Both the position numbers and the translations under genes were made by a program. A DNA stretch of 64,000 nt. Source: an uncultured Clostridia bacterium. GTDB taxonomy: Bacteria > Bacillota > Clostridia > UMGS1810. The notes beneath the pieces were generated by a model. It saw only the letters and a list, made by a program, of their open reading frames with translations, did no database searches and had not been told where the DNA came from. Of the stretch, positions 33,888 to 42,292 are shown in pieces. The DNA lies in the NCBI GenBank assembly GCA_934500705.1, contig CAKSTI010000002.1, positions 1 through 64,000 of the forward strand. Reading direction: 5' to 3'. Each line of letters starts with the position of its first letter. The stretch's first letter is position 1.

Positions 33888-34994
33888 ATGAAATTTGTAT
33901 GTGACAAATCAAAACTTAACGAGGCTATATCTGTTGTGTCAAAAGCCGTAAACAACTCCTGTGCAATAGATATATTAAAAGGAATTAAGATTGACGCCGA
34001 CGACAGGTTAAAAATGACTGGCAGCGACCTTGACCTCTCAGTTGAGAGCATTATTGATGCGCACGTTGAGGAGAGCGGAAGTATAATAGTTGACGCAAGA
34101 ATTTTTTCGGATATTGTAAGAAAGCTGCCGGACGGCGATATTACAATAGAAACCGATGAGCAGAACGAGATTAAAATAAGCTGTGCAAGCACAAAGTTTA
34201 ATATTCTCTATCTGTCGAGCGACGGTTACCCGGAGATTAAGAAAATAGACGACGGCGACTCTTTTAAAATCTACTCGTCAGACCTTAAAAATATCATTAA
34301 GAGCACCATATTTGCAATTTCCAACAACGAGAGCAGACCTATACTCACCGGCTCTAAGTTTGAGATAAACAAAAGCACGCTGAGGGTTGTGTCGATAGAC
34401 GGTTACAGACTGGCGCTCAGAGATCAGATAATACCGGAAACGCCGTATGACGGACTCTCCTTTGTTGTGCCGGGAAGGGCGCTTAACGAACTTTTAAAAA
34501 TATTAAAGGACGACTCCACAATCGTTACCGTAACGGTGAGAGAAAACAGCGTTATGTTTGCGTTTGACTCGTTTGTTATAATTTCGAGGCTGTTGGAGGG
34601 TGAATTTATGGATTACAGCAAGTTTATCCCTTCAACGTCTGCGATTAAGGTAAAGGCAAACGTGAAGAGCTTTACCGATATGGTGGAGAGAGCGTCGATT
34701 ATAATTAACTATGACGATCCGAAGATACCTATAATTTTAAATATCAGCGACTCCTATCTTAACGTGGGCTGTATTTCAAAGCGTGGTAACTTTGATGAGA
34801 GTATGGAGATAGACCAGCACGGCGACGACCTCAAAATAGGTATTGCGTCAAAGCTCTTGACAGACACATTAAAGAGCATAGAAACCGAGGAAGTTATGCT
34901 TGAATTTAATACCCCCCAGAGTCCGTGCCTTATAAAGCCGGTTGAGGGAGACGGGTTTATTTACCTTGTGCTTCCGATAAGATTAAAAAATTAA
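33888..34994 (+). CDS. dnaN: DNA polymerase III beta subunit (sliding clamp)
   Basis: A 368-residue protein that forms the dimeric ring clamp holding DNA polymerase III on DNA. It has the family start MKFVCDKSKLNEAISVVSKAV, three repeated clamp folds (N-terminal, central, C-terminal) and the C-terminal pocket sequence ending VLPIRL, which binds clamp-interacting peptides. Length is typical. GGAG lies nine bases before the ATG. It has its own promoter in oriC, and is followed after 12 bases by rlbA, so it probably leads an operon with recF. Confidence 0.97.
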   Translation: MKFVCDKSKLNEAISVVSKAVNNSCAIDILKGIKIDADDRLKMTGSDLDLSVESIIDAHVEESGSIIVDARIFSDIVRKLPDGDITIETDEQNEIKISCASTKFNILYLSSDGYPEIKKIDDGDSFKIYSSDLKNIIKSTIFAISNNESRPILTGSKFEINKSTLRVVSIDGYRLALRDQIIPETPYDGLSFVVPGRALNELLKILKDDSTIVTVTVRENSVMFAFDSFVIISRLLEGEFMDYSKFIPSTSAIKVKANVKSFTDMVERASIIINYDDPKIPIILNISDSYLNVGCISKRGNFDESMEIDQHGDDLKIGIASKLLTDTLKSIETEEVMLEFNTPQSPCLIKPVEGDGFIYLVLPIRLKN

Positions 34995-35006
34995 GGACTA
35001 ATAAAA

Positions 35007-35228
35007 ATGGAAAATATTAAAATAGAAACACCGTATATAAAACTTGACCAGCTCTTAAAATTTGCCGGAATTACCGAGAACGGAGCCGACGCAAAGTACC
35101 TTGTTGTAAACGGATATGTTAAAGTAAACGGCGACGAGGAAAAAAGACGGGGCAAAAAGATAGTCCCCGGCGACTTTGTAGAGATTAATTACGAGGGCGA
35201 ATGTTTTGACATTAAGGTTTGTGGTTAA
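35007..35228 (+). CDS. rlbA: S4-domain protein RlbA/YaaA
   Basis: A 73-residue RNA-binding S4-domain protein that occupies the fixed place between dnaN and recF in Firmicutes. The sequence IKLDQLLKFAGITENGADAKYLVVNGYVKVNGDEEKRRGKKI is the characteristic S4 fold. Work in Bacillus links the family to 50S subunit assembly; the RNA target here is inferred only. AAGGA precedes the ATG. Its stop codon lies two bases before the recF start. Confidence 0.92.
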   Translation: MENIKIETPYIKLDQLLKFAGITENGADAKYLVVNGYVKVNGDEEKRRGKKIVPGDFVEINYEGECFDIKVCG

Positions 35229-35230
35229 AT

Positions 35231-36295
35231 ATGAGGGCGGACAGGCTTTATCTTGAAAATTTCAGAAATTACAAAAGCGAAGTAATAGATTTTTCGCCCC
35301 GTGTAAATGTTTTTTACGGATTTAACGGTCAGGGAAAAACCAACATAATAGAGGCTCTGTATTACTTTTGCACCTGCAAATCTTTCAGAAGTGTTCACGA
35401 CCGTGATATTGTGAGCTTCGGCAAGGACTTTTCTCACACAAAGATAGAATTTGAGGCAAACAAGAGAGATAATATGGCGGAAATTTACGTTACCGACAAA
35501 AAATCGGTTAAGGTAAACGGCATAAATTTGGAACGCCAAAGCGAGCTTATAGGTCTTGCAAATATGGTGATATTCACACCGGAGCATCTTAATCTGATAA
35601 GAGAGGGGCCGGGGGTAAGGCGTGGATTTTTAGATGTTTTAATAAGTCAGACAAAACCGCTTTACTTTAAAAATCTGCTGGCGTACTACAAGATTTTAAA
35701 GCAGAGAAACAATATCTTAAAGTCAAAAAACAAAAAGATGTTAGACACCATAGACGTCTGGGACGACAGGCTCGCACAGTACGGGGTGATCATTGCAAAG
35801 TACAGAGATAGAGCAGTTAAGATGATAGATGAGTTTGTTAAAAATTACGGACTCGAAAACGAAGACGCATCTCTTACCTATTTAAGCTCCGTAAAAGACG
35901 ATTTTACCGACAAGGAAAACTTTGCAAGACAGCTTAAAGGCGGACTTATGAGGGATTTGGAAAAAGGAATAACAATGACAGGCCCTCACCGTGACGACTT
36001 TGACGTTTTAATAAACGGCAAAAGCGTTAAAAAATACGGCTCGCAGGGGCAAACGAGAACCTGCGTTTTAAAAATGAAACTTGCCGAATGTGAGATAATA
36101 AAGGCAGTTACGGGAGAGGAGCCGCTCCTTTTGCTCGACGATGTTTTGAGTGAGCTTGATATAAAAAGACGTGAATTTTTTACTTCTAACATAAAAGACA
36201 GACAGGTTATAATAACCTGTACGGACAAGTCGCTTGCCGGAGAAAAAGATGGAGAGTTTTATCTGGTTGACGGCGGAACCGTAAAAAAGGAGTGA
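35231..36295 (+). CDS. recF: DNA replication and repair protein RecF
   Basis: A 354-residue SMC-like ATPase that helps load RecA at gaps in DNA. Walker A is GFNGQGKTN, the signature region is TGPHRDDF followed by SQGQTRT, and Walker B is LLLLDDVLSELD. The start is the ATG at 35231 giving MRADRLYLENFRNYKSE, the usual family beginning. A TTG four codons earlier would overlap rlbA by ten bases and is nearer the AAGG site, so it cannot be excluded. It is followed after four bases by remB. Confidence 0.95.
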   Translation: MRADRLYLENFRNYKSEVIDFSPRVNVFYGFNGQGKTNIIEALYYFCTCKSFRSVHDRDIVSFGKDFSHTKIEFEANKRDNMAEIYVTDKKSVKVNGINLERQSELIGLANMVIFTPEHLNLIREGPGVRRGFLDVLISQTKPLYFKNLLAYYKILKQRNNILKSKNKKMLDTIDVWDDRLAQYGVIIAKYRDRAVKMIDEFVKNYGLENEDASLTYLSSVKDDFTDKENFARQLKGGLMRDLEKGITMTGPHRDDFDVLINGKSVKKYGSQGQTRTCVLKMKLAECEIIKAVTGEEPLLLLDDVLSELDIKRREFFTSNIKDRQVIITCTDKSLAGEKDGEFYLVDGGTVKKE

Positions 36296-36299
36296 GAAA

Positions 36300-36581
36300 A
36301 TGTATCTTCACTTGGGCGGAGACATCTCCGTGAGTGTAAAAAACATTGTTGCAATAATGGATTTGGAAACAACTTCCGTTTCTAAGATAACAAAGGAATT
36401 TTTAAGGATTGCACAGCAGACCGACTGCGTCGTGAGCATTAACGAGGACTTGCCGAAGTCGTATGTAATAACTTCGGAAGGAGAAAAGACAACGGTTTTT
36501 ATCTCCCCCATTTCCTCGCAGACGCTATTAAAGAGAGCAAACAATATCGGAGCTTATTTTTCCACAGAGCAGTTTAAGTAA
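36300..36581 (+). CDS. remB: Extracellular matrix regulator RemB (DUF370)
   Basis: A 93-residue small protein of the DUF370/RemA-like group (YaaB in Bacillus), found between recF and gyrB in many Firmicutes. It begins MYLHLGGDISVSVKNIVAIMD and has the family's basic and hydrophobic pattern. RemA-type proteins bind DNA as ring-shaped oligomers and control biofilm genes; RemB has a milder role in Bacillus. GGAG with four bases of spacing overlaps the end of recF, so expression is probably coupled to it. Confidence 0.93.
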   Translation: MYLHLGGDISVSVKNIVAIMDLETTSVSKITKEFLRIAQQTDCVVSINEDLPKSYVITSEGEKTTVFISPISSQTLLKRANNIGAYFSTEQFK

Positions 36582-36602
36582 AATAAGCGGGAAGGAAAAA
36601 TT

Positions 36603-38534
36603 ATGATAAATACAGAGTATGACGAAAATCAAATTCAGGTCCTGGAAGGACTTGAAGCCGTAAGAAAAAGACCGGGTATGTATATAGGTTCCACGTCGAT
36701 AAGAGGACTGCACCACCTTGTTTACGAAATTGTGGATAACAGTATAGACGAGGCTCTTGCCGGTTACTGCACGGAGATTGAAGTCACCATAAACAAGGAC
36801 AACTCAATCACCGTAAAGGATAACGGCAGAGGTATTCCCCACGGAATACACCCAAAAATGGGAATATCCACCATTGACGTGGTATTTACCGTTCTGCACG
36901 CAGGCGGAAAGTTCGGCGGAGGAGGATACAAGGTGTCCGGCGGACTTCACGGCGTAGGTGCGTCCGTTGTAAACGCTCTTTCGACCAAACTCGAAGTCAG
37001 GGTAAACGACGGCGAGAAAGTTTGGTATCAGAGTTATAAAAGAGGCGTTCCGGACGGCGAAGTTCACTCAATCGGTGAAACGGACAAAACAGGAACGGAG
37101 ATAACCTTTTGGGCGGACGGTGAAATCTTTGAGGAAACGGTTTACGACTATGACGTTCTCTTAAAAAGGCTCAGAGAGCAGGCGTTCTTAAACGGCGGAA
37201 TAAGAATTATATTCTCAGATTTAAGAGGAGAGGAAGTAAAGAGAGAGGTTCTGCACTACGACGGCGGAATTAAAAACTTTACTTCGTATATCTTTGACGT
37301 AAAGAAAGAGAAAAAGCCGTCACTTGACCTTATCCACGAAAACGTAATCTATGTAAGCGGCGAGAAAAACGGCAGTGTGGCAGAGGTTGCAATGCAGTGG
37401 AACAACGGCTATGATGAAGTCATAGAGTCGTTTGCAAATAATATATCCACCACAGAGGGCGGAACTCACGAAACAGGCTTTAAGTCTGCGCTCACAAAGG
37501 TGCTTGTGGACTACGCCAGAAAATATAAGCTGATGAAGGACGACGAGGAACTCACCGGCGACGACGCAAGAGAAGGTCTTATTGCGGTAATATCTGTAAA
37601 GTTGGAGGAACCCCAGTTTGAAGGACAGACCAAAACAAAACTCGGAAACTCCGAGATAAGAGGTCTTGTCGAAAATATGGTAAAAGAAAAACTTGCCGAT
37701 TTTCTGGAAGAAAATCCGCTCGTAGGAAAGTCCATAATAGAAAAGGCGCTTATGGCGTCGAGAGCGAGAATTGCCGCAAGAAAGGCAAGAGAGGCAACAA
37801 GAAAAACTCCCCTCGGCACAAACTCGCTCCCCGGCAAGCTCACCGATTGCATAGTTAAAGACCCCTCAAAGACCGAAATATATATAGTCGAGGGTGACTC
37901 CGCCGGCGGCTCCGCCAAAAACGGACGTGACAGCAAATATCAGGCAATACTGCCCCTCTGGGGAAAGATGCTTAACGTCGAAAAGGCACGTGCCGACAAG
38001 GTTTACGGCAACGACAAGCTCACACCCGTAATTCAGGCGCTCGGCACCGGAATAGGCACGGAATTTAACATGGAAAAGTTAAGGTACGACAAAATAATAA
38101 TAATGGCCGATGCCGATGTTGACGGCGCTCACATTCAGACGCTTTTGCTTACCTTCTTTTTCAGATTTATGACTCCCCTCGTTGAGGCGGGGCACGTATA
38201 TCTTGCAAAGCCGCCGCTCTACAAGCTGTCAAGGGGCAAGCGCTCACAGGTAGCTTTCAGCGATGAGGAGAGGGACTCAATAAGCGAGCAGTTTAAAGAC
38301 GGCGACCCCAACGCCAAAGTTGACATCAGCCGTTACAAAGGTCTTGGTGAGATGAACCCGGAGGAGCTGTGGGAAACCACTATGGACCCCAAAAACAGGA
38401 TACTTTTAAAGGTGACGTTGGAGGACGCCGAAAGGGCGGACAATATTTTCAGCGTACTTATGGGCGACGAGGTAGAACCCAGGAGAATTTTCATTGAAGA
38501 AAACGCACAGTATGTAACAAATCTTGACGTTTAA
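36603..38534 (+). CDS. gyrB: DNA gyrase subunit B
   Basis: A 643-residue ATPase subunit of gyrase. The GHKL ATP site shows DNGRGIPHGIHPKMG and GGLHGVGASVVNAL. The Toprim metal site is EGDSAGGSAKNGRD and DADVDGAHI. The C-terminal tail has GLGEMNPEELWETTMDP. The length is that of the short, Gram-positive form. The IVEGDSAGGSA form and LWGKMLNVEKA are typical of gyrase instead of ParE, and the position next to gyrA with a QRGGRG-type box confirms it. AAGGA precedes the ATG. Confidence 0.97.
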   Translation: MINTEYDENQIQVLEGLEAVRKRPGMYIGSTSIRGLHHLVYEIVDNSIDEALAGYCTEIEVTINKDNSITVKDNGRGIPHGIHPKMGISTIDVVFTVLHAGGKFGGGGYKVSGGLHGVGASVVNALSTKLEVRVNDGEKVWYQSYKRGVPDGEVHSIGETDKTGTEITFWADGEIFEETVYDYDVLLKRLREQAFLNGGIRIIFSDLRGEEVKREVLHYDGGIKNFTSYIFDVKKEKKPSLDLIHENVIYVSGEKNGSVAEVAMQWNNGYDEVIESFANNISTTEGGTHETGFKSALTKVLVDYARKYKLMKDDEELTGDDAREGLIAVISVKLEEPQFEGQTKTKLGNSEIRGLVENMVKEKLADFLEENPLVGKSIIEKALMASRARIAARKAREATRKTPLGTNSLPGKLTDCIVKDPSKTEIYIVEGDSAGGSAKNGRDSKYQAILPLWGKMLNVEKARADKVYGNDKLTPVIQALGTGIGTEFNMEKLRYDKIIIMADADVDGAHIQTLLLTFFFRFMTPLVEAGHVYLAKPPLYKLSRGKRSQVAFSDEERDSISEQFKDGDPNAKVDISRYKGLGEMNPEELWETTMDPKNRILLKVTLEDAERADNIFSVLMGDEVEPRRIFIEENAQYVTNLDV

Positions 38535-38553
38535 TCAATGAAGGAGGCATATT

Positions 38554-41064
38554 ATGGCTAAGAATAAAAAGAGAAATTACGAGGACTCACATTTTGAGGA
38601 ATACCTCGAAACACAAAAAATTGTAAACATAGACATAGAGCAGAGAATGAAAGATGCGTTTATAGATTATGCTATGAGCGTTATAGTGAGCCGTGCTCTC
38701 CCGGACGTAAGGGACGGTTTAAAGCCGGTTCACAGGAGAATACTCTACGCTATGTATGAGGAACATTTAACGTCGGACAAGCCGTTTTTTAAGTCGGCTA
38801 CGACCGTCGGTAATGTTATCGGTAGATATCACCCCCACGGTGATGCATCGGTATATGACGCTATGGTTAGACTTGCGCAGGATTTTTCTATGCGCTATCC
38901 GTTAATTGACGGCCACGGAAACTTCGGTTCTGTGGACGGCGATCCACCGGCTGCTTACCGTTATACCGAGGCAAGAATGAGCAAAATTTCCAATATTCTG
39001 CTCGAAAATATAGACAAAGACACCGTTGACTTTGCCCCCAACTTTGATGAAAAAAGGCGTGAGCCGACAGTTCTGCCCACAAGAATACCTACCCTTCTGG
39101 TAAACGGAAGTTCCGGTATTGCCGTAGGTATGGCAACCAATATTCCGCCCCATAACTTAACCGAAGTGTTGGACGGTGCAGTTGCTATGATAGACAACCC
39201 CGACATCACGGTTGAGGAGCTTATGGAATATATAAAGGGACCCGACTTTCCGACAAGGGCGTCAATTATGGGAAAAAGCGGCATAAGGAGCGCATATGCA
39301 ACCGGAAAAGGAAAGGTAATTGTGCGTGCAAAAACCGAGATTGAGGAAAGAAAGGACGGCACGTCGTCAATCATAGTTACCGAACTTCCCTATCAGGTTA
39401 ACAAAAAAATGCTCGTAGAGTCCATAGCAGACCTTGCAAAGGACAAAAAGATAGAGGGTCTTTCCGACATAGACGACCACTCGTCCGACAGAGTGGGAAT
39501 AAGGATAGAAATATTCTTAAAACGTGACGCAAACCCGCAGGTTGTTTTAAATCAGTTATTCAAGTTTACAAGACTGCAAGACAGTTTTTCCATAAATATG
39601 CTTGCCATTAAAGACGGCAAGCCGAAAACTATGGGACTTTGCGAAATACTTAAACAGTTTATAATTTTTCAGGAGGAAATAGTCACCAGGCGCACACGCT
39701 ACGACCTCAAAAAGGCTGAGGCAAGAATGCACATACTGGAAGGACTGCGCATAGCCATTGCAAACATCGACGAGATAATAGATATAATCAGAAATTCGTA
39801 CGATGACGCAAAGGAAAGACTTATGCAGAGATTTTCGTTTACCGATATTCAGGCGCAGAGCGTTCTCGATATGAAACTCGGTCAGCTGCAAAAGCTCAAC
39901 GGAGAAAAGATTGAGGATGAGTACAGAGAGCTTGGCGAGCGTGTAAAAGAATACAATCTCCTGCTTTCCGACAAAGGGCATCTCTTGGAGCAGATAAAGA
40001 AGGAACTTATCGAAATAAGGGATAAATACGGCGACGAAAGGCTTACCAACATTGAGCCGGCAATCGACCTCATAGATGATGAGGATTTGATAGAAGTTGA
40101 GGACTGCGTAATTACAATGACCCACTTCGGCTATATCAAGCGTTTGCCGTCCGCAACATACAAGAGTCAGCACAGAGGAGGCAGAGGAATATCCGGACTC
40201 AGTACGAGGGAGGAGGATTTTGTGGAAAACATTTTCACAGCGTCCTCTCATGACTACATTTTGTTCTTTACCAATATGGGCAGAATGTATAAGATAAAGG
40301 CGTACAGAATTGCCGAGTCCGGCAGGCAGGCGAAGGGAACGGCTATTGTAAATATCCTCCCGCTCGAAAACGGCGAAAAGATAACCGCCACAATTCCGAT
40401 TAAGGATTTCAGCGACGGCAAATATCTAACTATGATAACAAAGCGTGGTTTTGTAAAGAAAACCGCTCTTGACGAATACGACTCCAACCGAAAAGGCGGA
40501 ATAATTGCCATCGGTCTGCGTGATGACGATGAGCTTATAGAGGTTGCCATCACAGAGGAAAACGATAATATAATACTCGGAACAAAGAACGGTATGTGTA
40601 TTAAGTTTTCCGAGAGCGACGTCCGCCCGATGGGCAGAGGCGCAAGCGGCGTAACCGGAATTAAGCTCAAAGGCGACGATTACGTTATCGGCGGAAACGT
40701 ATGCAATGACAGCAGTATGCTGCTCACCGTAACCGAGAACGGCTACGGCAAAAAGACGGACATTAATGAGTTTAAGTGTCAGTTAAGAGGAGGCAAAGGC
40801 GTAGGCAGTTACAAGATAACGGAAAAGACAGGTCTTATAGCAGGATTTACCACCATTGAGAACGATGAGGACATAATGATGATTACCTCCGACGGTGTTG
40901 TTATAAGAACCGGTGCGGATGAGATAAGTATGTTCGGCAGAGTTACCCAGGGCGTAAGGGTTATGAAACTTGCGGAAAATGTAAAGGTTGTTTCCATTGC
41001 GAGAGCAAAGAGGGAAGATGAGGAAGAACAGGAAGAAGAAACTGAAAATGTTTCTGAAAATTAA
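38554..41064 (+). CDS. gyrA: DNA gyrase subunit A
   Basis: An 836-residue DNA cleavage subunit. The catalytic tyrosine is Tyr137 (AAYRYTEARM). The quinolone-binding helix reads HPHGDASVYDAMVRLAQ: the residue matching E. coli Ser83 is Ala98, with Ser99 next and Asp102 matching Asp87. The C-terminal beta-pinwheel has six GyrA repeats, and the GyrA box SQHRGGRGIS proves that it is gyrase, not ParC. The last 20 or so residues are strongly acidic (DEEEQEEETENVSEN). GGAGG lies before the ATG, 19 bases after gyrB. No standard terminator follows; the repeat block starts within 30 bases. Confidence 0.97.
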   Translation: MAKNKKRNYEDSHFEEYLETQKIVNIDIEQRMKDAFIDYAMSVIVSRALPDVRDGLKPVHRRILYAMYEEHLTSDKPFFKSATTVGNVIGRYHPHGDASVYDAMVRLAQDFSMRYPLIDGHGNFGSVDGDPPAAYRYTEARMSKISNILLENIDKDTVDFAPNFDEKRREPTVLPTRIPTLLVNGSSGIAVGMATNIPPHNLTEVLDGAVAMIDNPDITVEELMEYIKGPDFPTRASIMGKSGIRSAYATGKGKVIVRAKTEIEERKDGTSSIIVTELPYQVNKKMLVESIADLAKDKKIEGLSDIDDHSSDRVGIRIEIFLKRDANPQVVLNQLFKFTRLQDSFSINMLAIKDGKPKTMGLCEILKQFIIFQEEIVTRRTRYDLKKAEARMHILEGLRIAIANIDEIIDIIRNSYDDAKERLMQRFSFTDIQAQSVLDMKLGQLQKLNGEKIEDEYRELGERVKEYNLLLSDKGHLLEQIKKELIEIRDKYGDERLTNIEPAIDLIDDEDLIEVEDCVITMTHFGYIKRLPSATYKSQHRGGRGISGLSTREEDFVENIFTASSHDYILFFTNMGRMYKIKAYRIAESGRQAKGTAIVNILPLENGEKITATIPIKDFSDGKYLTMITKRGFVKKTALDEYDSNRKGGIIAIGLRDDDELIEVAITEENDNIILGTKNGMCIKFSESDVRPMGRGASGVTGIKLKGDDYVIGGNVCNDSSMLLTVTENGYGKKTDINEFKCQLRGGKGVGSYKITEKTGLIAGFTTIENDEDIMMITSDGVVIRTGADEISMFGRVTQGVRVMKLAENVKVVSIARAKREDEEEQEEETENVSEN

Positions 41065-41245
41065 GTAAAAACGTACCATTTCTTGCATAGGGAGATGTTT
41101 TTAAAAAAGTGGAAAATGGTAAGGGGTGCTCGACACCGCCATACCCCTCAACGGGTATGAGGGGAGTGTTTCGGCTGAAACAACAAAAGTTTATCATTTT
41201 CAGAAATGAATGAAAACCGTCAGGGGCGTCAGCAGGCACGCCCCC

Positions 41246-41523
41246 AAGGCAAAGAAAAGCTACCCCCGTATTGCCTGTCAGCACATATTTGACGAGCCTT
41301 TCGGCTTGTCGGATTTGACGGGCGCCAGCCCGCCTGCACCCTTACGCACCGAAATTCTCAGCCAAATATGCGCTGACAGGTGCTCGCAGTTTTAACAGCG
41401 GCAATTTTTTCCGAGACAAGCAAAATGACGCCGTTAATACTGACGTATTGACAAGGAGTTTTGTGCCGTATCGGGGAAAATTGCCCTGTTAAAACCAACA
41501 CGGGGGTAACTTCTCTTTGCCCT
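41246..41523 (-). mobile_element. 278-bp MITE-like element with three-way junction fold
   Basis: The element interrupts the 3' arm of a repeat hairpin that is intact at 28795-28824. Outer arms 41246-41273 and 41496-41523 match at 24 of 28 bases. Directly inside are a second helix (41274-41291 with 41363-41380, 17 of 18) and a third (41389-41408 with 41477-41495, 19 bp and one bulge). The only gap in the junction is eight bases. All five mismatches are G-U pairs when read as minus-strand RNA and A-C when read from the plus strand. No open frame of note. It resembles a MITE carrying, or derived from, a structured RNA; the family is not recognised. Confidence 0.65.
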
Positions 41524-41765
41524 ACCCCCGCCCGCCGACTCTGAAATATCGCCTACACTCTGTAATTTCCGTCTTTAAAAAATCTTAGCCGCTCCGAGGC
41601 GAAACAACCAGTTTCACTGCGGAGCTAAAAACGGCGGAATATAAGGAAAATGAACTAATTTCCGCCGTTTTTACTCTCGATTTTTTAAATCCGAAAAAAC
41701 AGACTGTACGGCTCATTTCAAATGCGGAGTAAAAAGTTAGTTTAGTTACAATATGCTCATTGGTA
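41524..41765. repeat. Long intergenic repeat, copy 2
   Basis: Starts ACCCCCGCCCGCCGACTCTG and matches 28825-29065 through two conserved hairpins. The stems are kept while the loops differ: GAAAC-AACCA-GTTTC here against GAAAC-AGTCA-GTTTC in copy 1, and the loop of the AAAACGGCGGAA/TTCCGCCGTTTT stem differs at most positions. Confidence 0.85.
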
Positions 41766-42292
41766 AGGGTATTGTGAGCATTGCAATTTACGGCTGTCGA
41801 GCGTTTGGAATGTGATTGTTATGTATTCAAATAAAAAGTTAGTTTGGCTTGAAATATACCCATTGGTGACATATTCACAAGCAAACTAACTTTTCTTTAT
41901 TCCGCCTATGCAAGGCGAGAGAGCGGAATTTGCGAAATCGAAATTCATTTGCGTAAAACGGCACGCAGTTTGTTCAGTTTCCTTATTTTGCGTGCCGTTT
42001 TAGTCCGAGACTTCGGCTGACTGCCGAACTTTCGGACGGCGCAGTAATTAATTTTGATGAGCAACTATTCCGCCCGAACCTTGCATCAGCGGCGGGCGGG
42101 AGGTGTCGGGGGTGCGCTCGCTTAGCACCCTCCGACGATTTTCATTCATTTCTGAAAATGACATATCCCTCCACCGTCTGCGACGGTCCCCCTCCCTTTA
42201 AGGCAAGGGAGGCTATAAATGCGTTTCATACGAAACACTCCCCTACCCTCGGCAGGATTTGGTGGCGTTACCATAACGCCCCATACATTTTC

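Larger units (their letters stand above)
41065..42292. repeat. Gene-free block of nested inverted repeats between gyrA and mltG
   Basis: 1.2 kb without a credible gene. Inverted arms bracket it: 41161-41181 with 42223-42243, and 41194-41221 with 42134-42161 (27 of 28 bases match). Inside are, in order: the 278-bp element at 41246-41523; the long repeat also found at 28825-29065; direct and inverted copies of AAAGTTAGTTT (near 41731, 41835 and, reversed, 41882); TTCCGC/GCGGAA (41900-41937); a 13-bp stem (about 41955-41967 with 41989-42001); GTCCGA/TCGGAC (42003-42036). The right end has short hairpins such as ACCGTC/GACGGT and CCTCCCT/AGGGAGG. Open frames here are repeat by-products. Confidence 0.85.

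Noticed and set aside
41731..41895. Repeated AAAGTTAGTTT motifs as a CRISPR remnant.
   Set aside because: Spacing is irregular, one copy is inverted, and no cas gene is present.
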